A stretch of DNA of 64,000 bases from assembly GCF_965213555.1 (NCBI RefSeq), contig NZ_OZ243890.1, forward strand, positions 806,001 through 870,000, read 5' to 3'. This stretch comes from Acuticoccus sp965213555. Its GTDB lineage: Bacteria > Pseudomonadota > Alphaproteobacteria > Rhizobiales > Amorphaceae. Each line of letters starts with the position of its first letter. The first letter of the stretch is position 1. The position numbers and the translations under genes are program-made. The notes under the pieces are model-generated. The model saw only the letters and a list, made by a program, of their open reading frames with translations. It made no database searches and was not told where the DNA came from. Of this stretch, positions 62,629 through 64,000 are shown piece after piece.

Positions 62629-63813
62629 ATGGCTGACGACAGCGTCGTGATCGCGAGCGCCGCGCGCACCCCCGTCGGCGCGTTCAGCGGTGCGTTCCAG
62701 TCGGTCCCCGCCTCGGACCTTGGCGCTGCGGCCATCACGGGCGCGCTCGAGCGCGCCGGCGTGTCACCCGAGGATGTTGACGAGGTCGTCCTAGGCCACG
62801 TCCTCACCGCGGGTGCCGGCATGAACCCCGCGCGGCAGGCGGCCATGGGCGCCGGCGTCCCCAAGGAGAAGACCGCCTGGGTGCTCAACCAGGTGTGCGG
62901 CTCCGGGCTGCGCAGCGTCGCCATCGGGATGCAGCAGATCATTGCAGGCGACGCCGAGATCATCGTCGCGGGCGGCCAGGAGAACATGACGCTCGCGCCG
63001 CACGCCCAGCACCTGCGGGCCGGTCACAAGATGGGCGACCTCAAGTTCGTCGACACGATGATCAAGGACGGCCTCTGGGACCACTTCAACGGCTACCACA
63101 TGGGCAACACCGCCGAGAACGTGGCCCGCGAGTGGCAGATCACCCGCGAGGCCCAGGACGAGTTCGCGGTGCGCTCCCAGAACCGGGCCGAGGCGGCGCA
63201 GAAGGAGGGCCGCTTCAAGGACGAGATCATCCCCGTCACTGTGAAGGGCCGCAAGGGGGACACCGTCGTCGAGGACGACGAGTACATCCGCCACGGGGCG
63301 ACGCTCGACGCGGTGGCCAAGCTGCGTCCGGCCTTCGACAAGGAGGGCACGGTGACCGCGGGCAACGCGTCGGGCATCAACGACGGTGCCTCGGCGATGG
63401 TCCTCATGAGCGAGGCGACCGCGGACAAGCGCGGCATCACGCCGATGGCCCGGATCGTGTCGTGGGCGACGGCCGGCGTCGACCCGTCGGTGATGGGCTC
63501 GGGGCCGATCCCTGCATCCAAGAAGGCGCTCGCCAAGGCCGGCTGGTCGGTCGCCGACCTCGACCTCGTCGAGGCCAACGAGGCGTTCGCCGCCCAGGCG
63601 TGCGCGGTCAACAAGGAGATGGGCTGGCCGGACGACATCGTGAACGTCAACGGCGGCGCCATCGCCATCGGTCACCCCATCGGCGCGTCCGGCAACCGTG
63701 TCCTCACGACGCTGCTCTACGAGATGAAGCGTCGCGGCGCCTCGAAGGGCCTCGCCACGCTGTGCATCGGCGGCGGCATGGGTGTCGCGATGTGCGTGGA
63801 GCGGGTGCACTGA
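62629..63813 (+). CDS. phaA: Acetyl-CoA acetyltransferase (beta-ketothiolase) PhaA
   Basis: Condenses two acetyl-CoA to acetoacetyl-CoA, first step of polyhydroxybutyrate synthesis. 394 residues. Active-site Cys in NQVCGSGLRSVA near 89, His in IGHPIGASGNR near 350, and Cys in TLCIGGGMGVA near 380. ATG at 62629 has GGAGGA just upstream; ATG at 62617 would add four residues. No phaB reductase or phaC synthase follows within the window. AtoB-type degradative thiolase is the alternative, but the divergent phaR favours PhaA. Confidence 0.95.
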   Translation: MADDSVVIASAARTPVGAFSGAFQSVPASDLGAAAITGALERAGVSPEDVDEVVLGHVLTAGAGMNPARQAAMGAGVPKEKTAWVLNQVCGSGLRSVAIGMQQIIAGDAEIIVAGGQENMTLAPHAQHLRAGHKMGDLKFVDTMIKDGLWDHFNGYHMGNTAENVAREWQITREAQDEFAVRSQNRAEAAQKEGRFKDEIIPVTVKGRKGDTVVEDDEYIRHGATLDAVAKLRPAFDKEGTVTAGNASGINDGASAMVLMSEATADKRGITPMARIVSWATAGVDPSVMGSGPIPASKKALAKAGWSVADLDLVEANEAFAAQACAVNKEMGWPDDIVNVNGGAIAIGHPIGASGNRVLTTLLYEMKRRGASKGLATLCIGGGMGVAMCVERVH

Positions 63814-63933
63814 CGAGCTTCCTCTGAGCGCTGCGCCGTCGGAGGCCGCGCGGTCGGAGGACCGGCGCTGTCCGCGCCAGCGTTCCTCGAGCCTGGCAGG
63901 TGGCCGGCGGCTCGCGCCAGCGGGTGGGGACGA

Positions 63934-64000
63934 TTACGGAAACAGCCGTTGCACCCCCCAGCCGTCCACCTCGTCGGCCGTGTAGCGGAAGCGGTCGTGC
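63934..64000 (-). CDS. C-terminal end of a probable pyridoxamine 5'-phosphate oxidase
   Basis: Only the last 22 codons are in the window, on the minus strand ending in TAA: HDRFRYTADEVDGWGVQRLFP. This matches the C-terminal block of PdxH-type proteins (H-D-R-x-Y, then G-W-x-x-x-R-L-P). The rest lies outside, so the call is provisional. It converges on phaA with a 120-base gap in which nothing was recognised. Confidence 0.55.
   Translation of the reverse strand, partial: HDRFRYTADEVDGWGVQRLFP

Overview
The window is GC-rich, densely coded bacterial chromosome, most likely from an alphaproteobacterium of the Hyphomicrobiales (Rhizobiales) type. The basis is gene content and order: a minus-strand housekeeping block nfu-tsaB-rimI-plsC-miaB-phoH-ybeY-tlyC-lnt-xre-metK-trmB, the lptB-rpoN-hpf-ptsN block, HWE/HisKA_2 histidine kinases, a PhaR-type polyhydroxybutyrate regulator, DUF2794 and a 'GHNGGPPL' protein. 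The genus cannot be told from the sequence. No rRNA, tRNA, CRISPR array or prophage was seen.

Layout. 1-5.0 kb (minus): a cut glycerate kinase, a conserved hypothetical, then mutS-DUF1330-dapB joined by overlapping stop/start codons. 5.2-10.9 kb (plus): an orphan TRAP solute-binding protein, an enolase-superfamily enzyme, the malic enzyme maeB and an Mrr-type restriction endonuclease. 10.9-11.9 kb: an AT-richer gap and a broken histidine-phosphatase gene. 11.9-23.2 kb (minus): the housekeeping block, ending in a GNAT-TrmB fusion. 23.4-32.5 kb: DUF427, a secreted exonuclease/endonuclease/phosphatase-fold protein, DUF2794, htpG, a LysE exporter, a dapC-like aminotransferase and ftsK. 32.6-36.7 kb: a decay zone, with a small gene broken by an amber codon, an M64 peptidase/vWA gene with five frameshifts, and a defective IS5-family element. 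36.8-44.4 kb: a signalling cluster of two histidine kinases (one a CheB-CheR-PAS-HWE giant), two single-domain receivers and a cyclic-nucleotide-binding/thioredoxin-reductase-like protein. 44.6-49.9 kb: lolA, usp, a secreted duplicated-domain protein, an M20 amidohydrolase and an OmpA protein with 27 nine-residue repeats. 50.2-64.0 kb: acs, a small lipoprotein, yciB, lptB-rpoN-hpf-ptsN, leuC, a prenyl synthase, mtgA, rpmF, divergent phaR/phaA and the tail of a probable pyridoxamine-phosphate oxidase.

How it works together. Most genes are core functions: translation and tRNA modification (miaB, tsaB, trmB, ybeY, rimI, rpmF, hpf), envelope building (lnt, lolA, lptB, plsC, mtgA, ispA), division (ftsK, yciB), amino-acid synthesis (dapB, dapC, leuC, metK), and carbon storage or acetyl-CoA handling (maeB, acs, phaA, phaR). 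The accessory parts are the Mrr/AT-rich segment, the decaying peptidase/vWA/IS zone and the histidine-kinase cluster. No single clearly new multi-gene system was found. The best leads are the GNAT-TrmB fusion, the nine-residue-repeat OmpA protein, the peptidase/vWA remnant with its small partner, and the kinase/redox signalling cluster.
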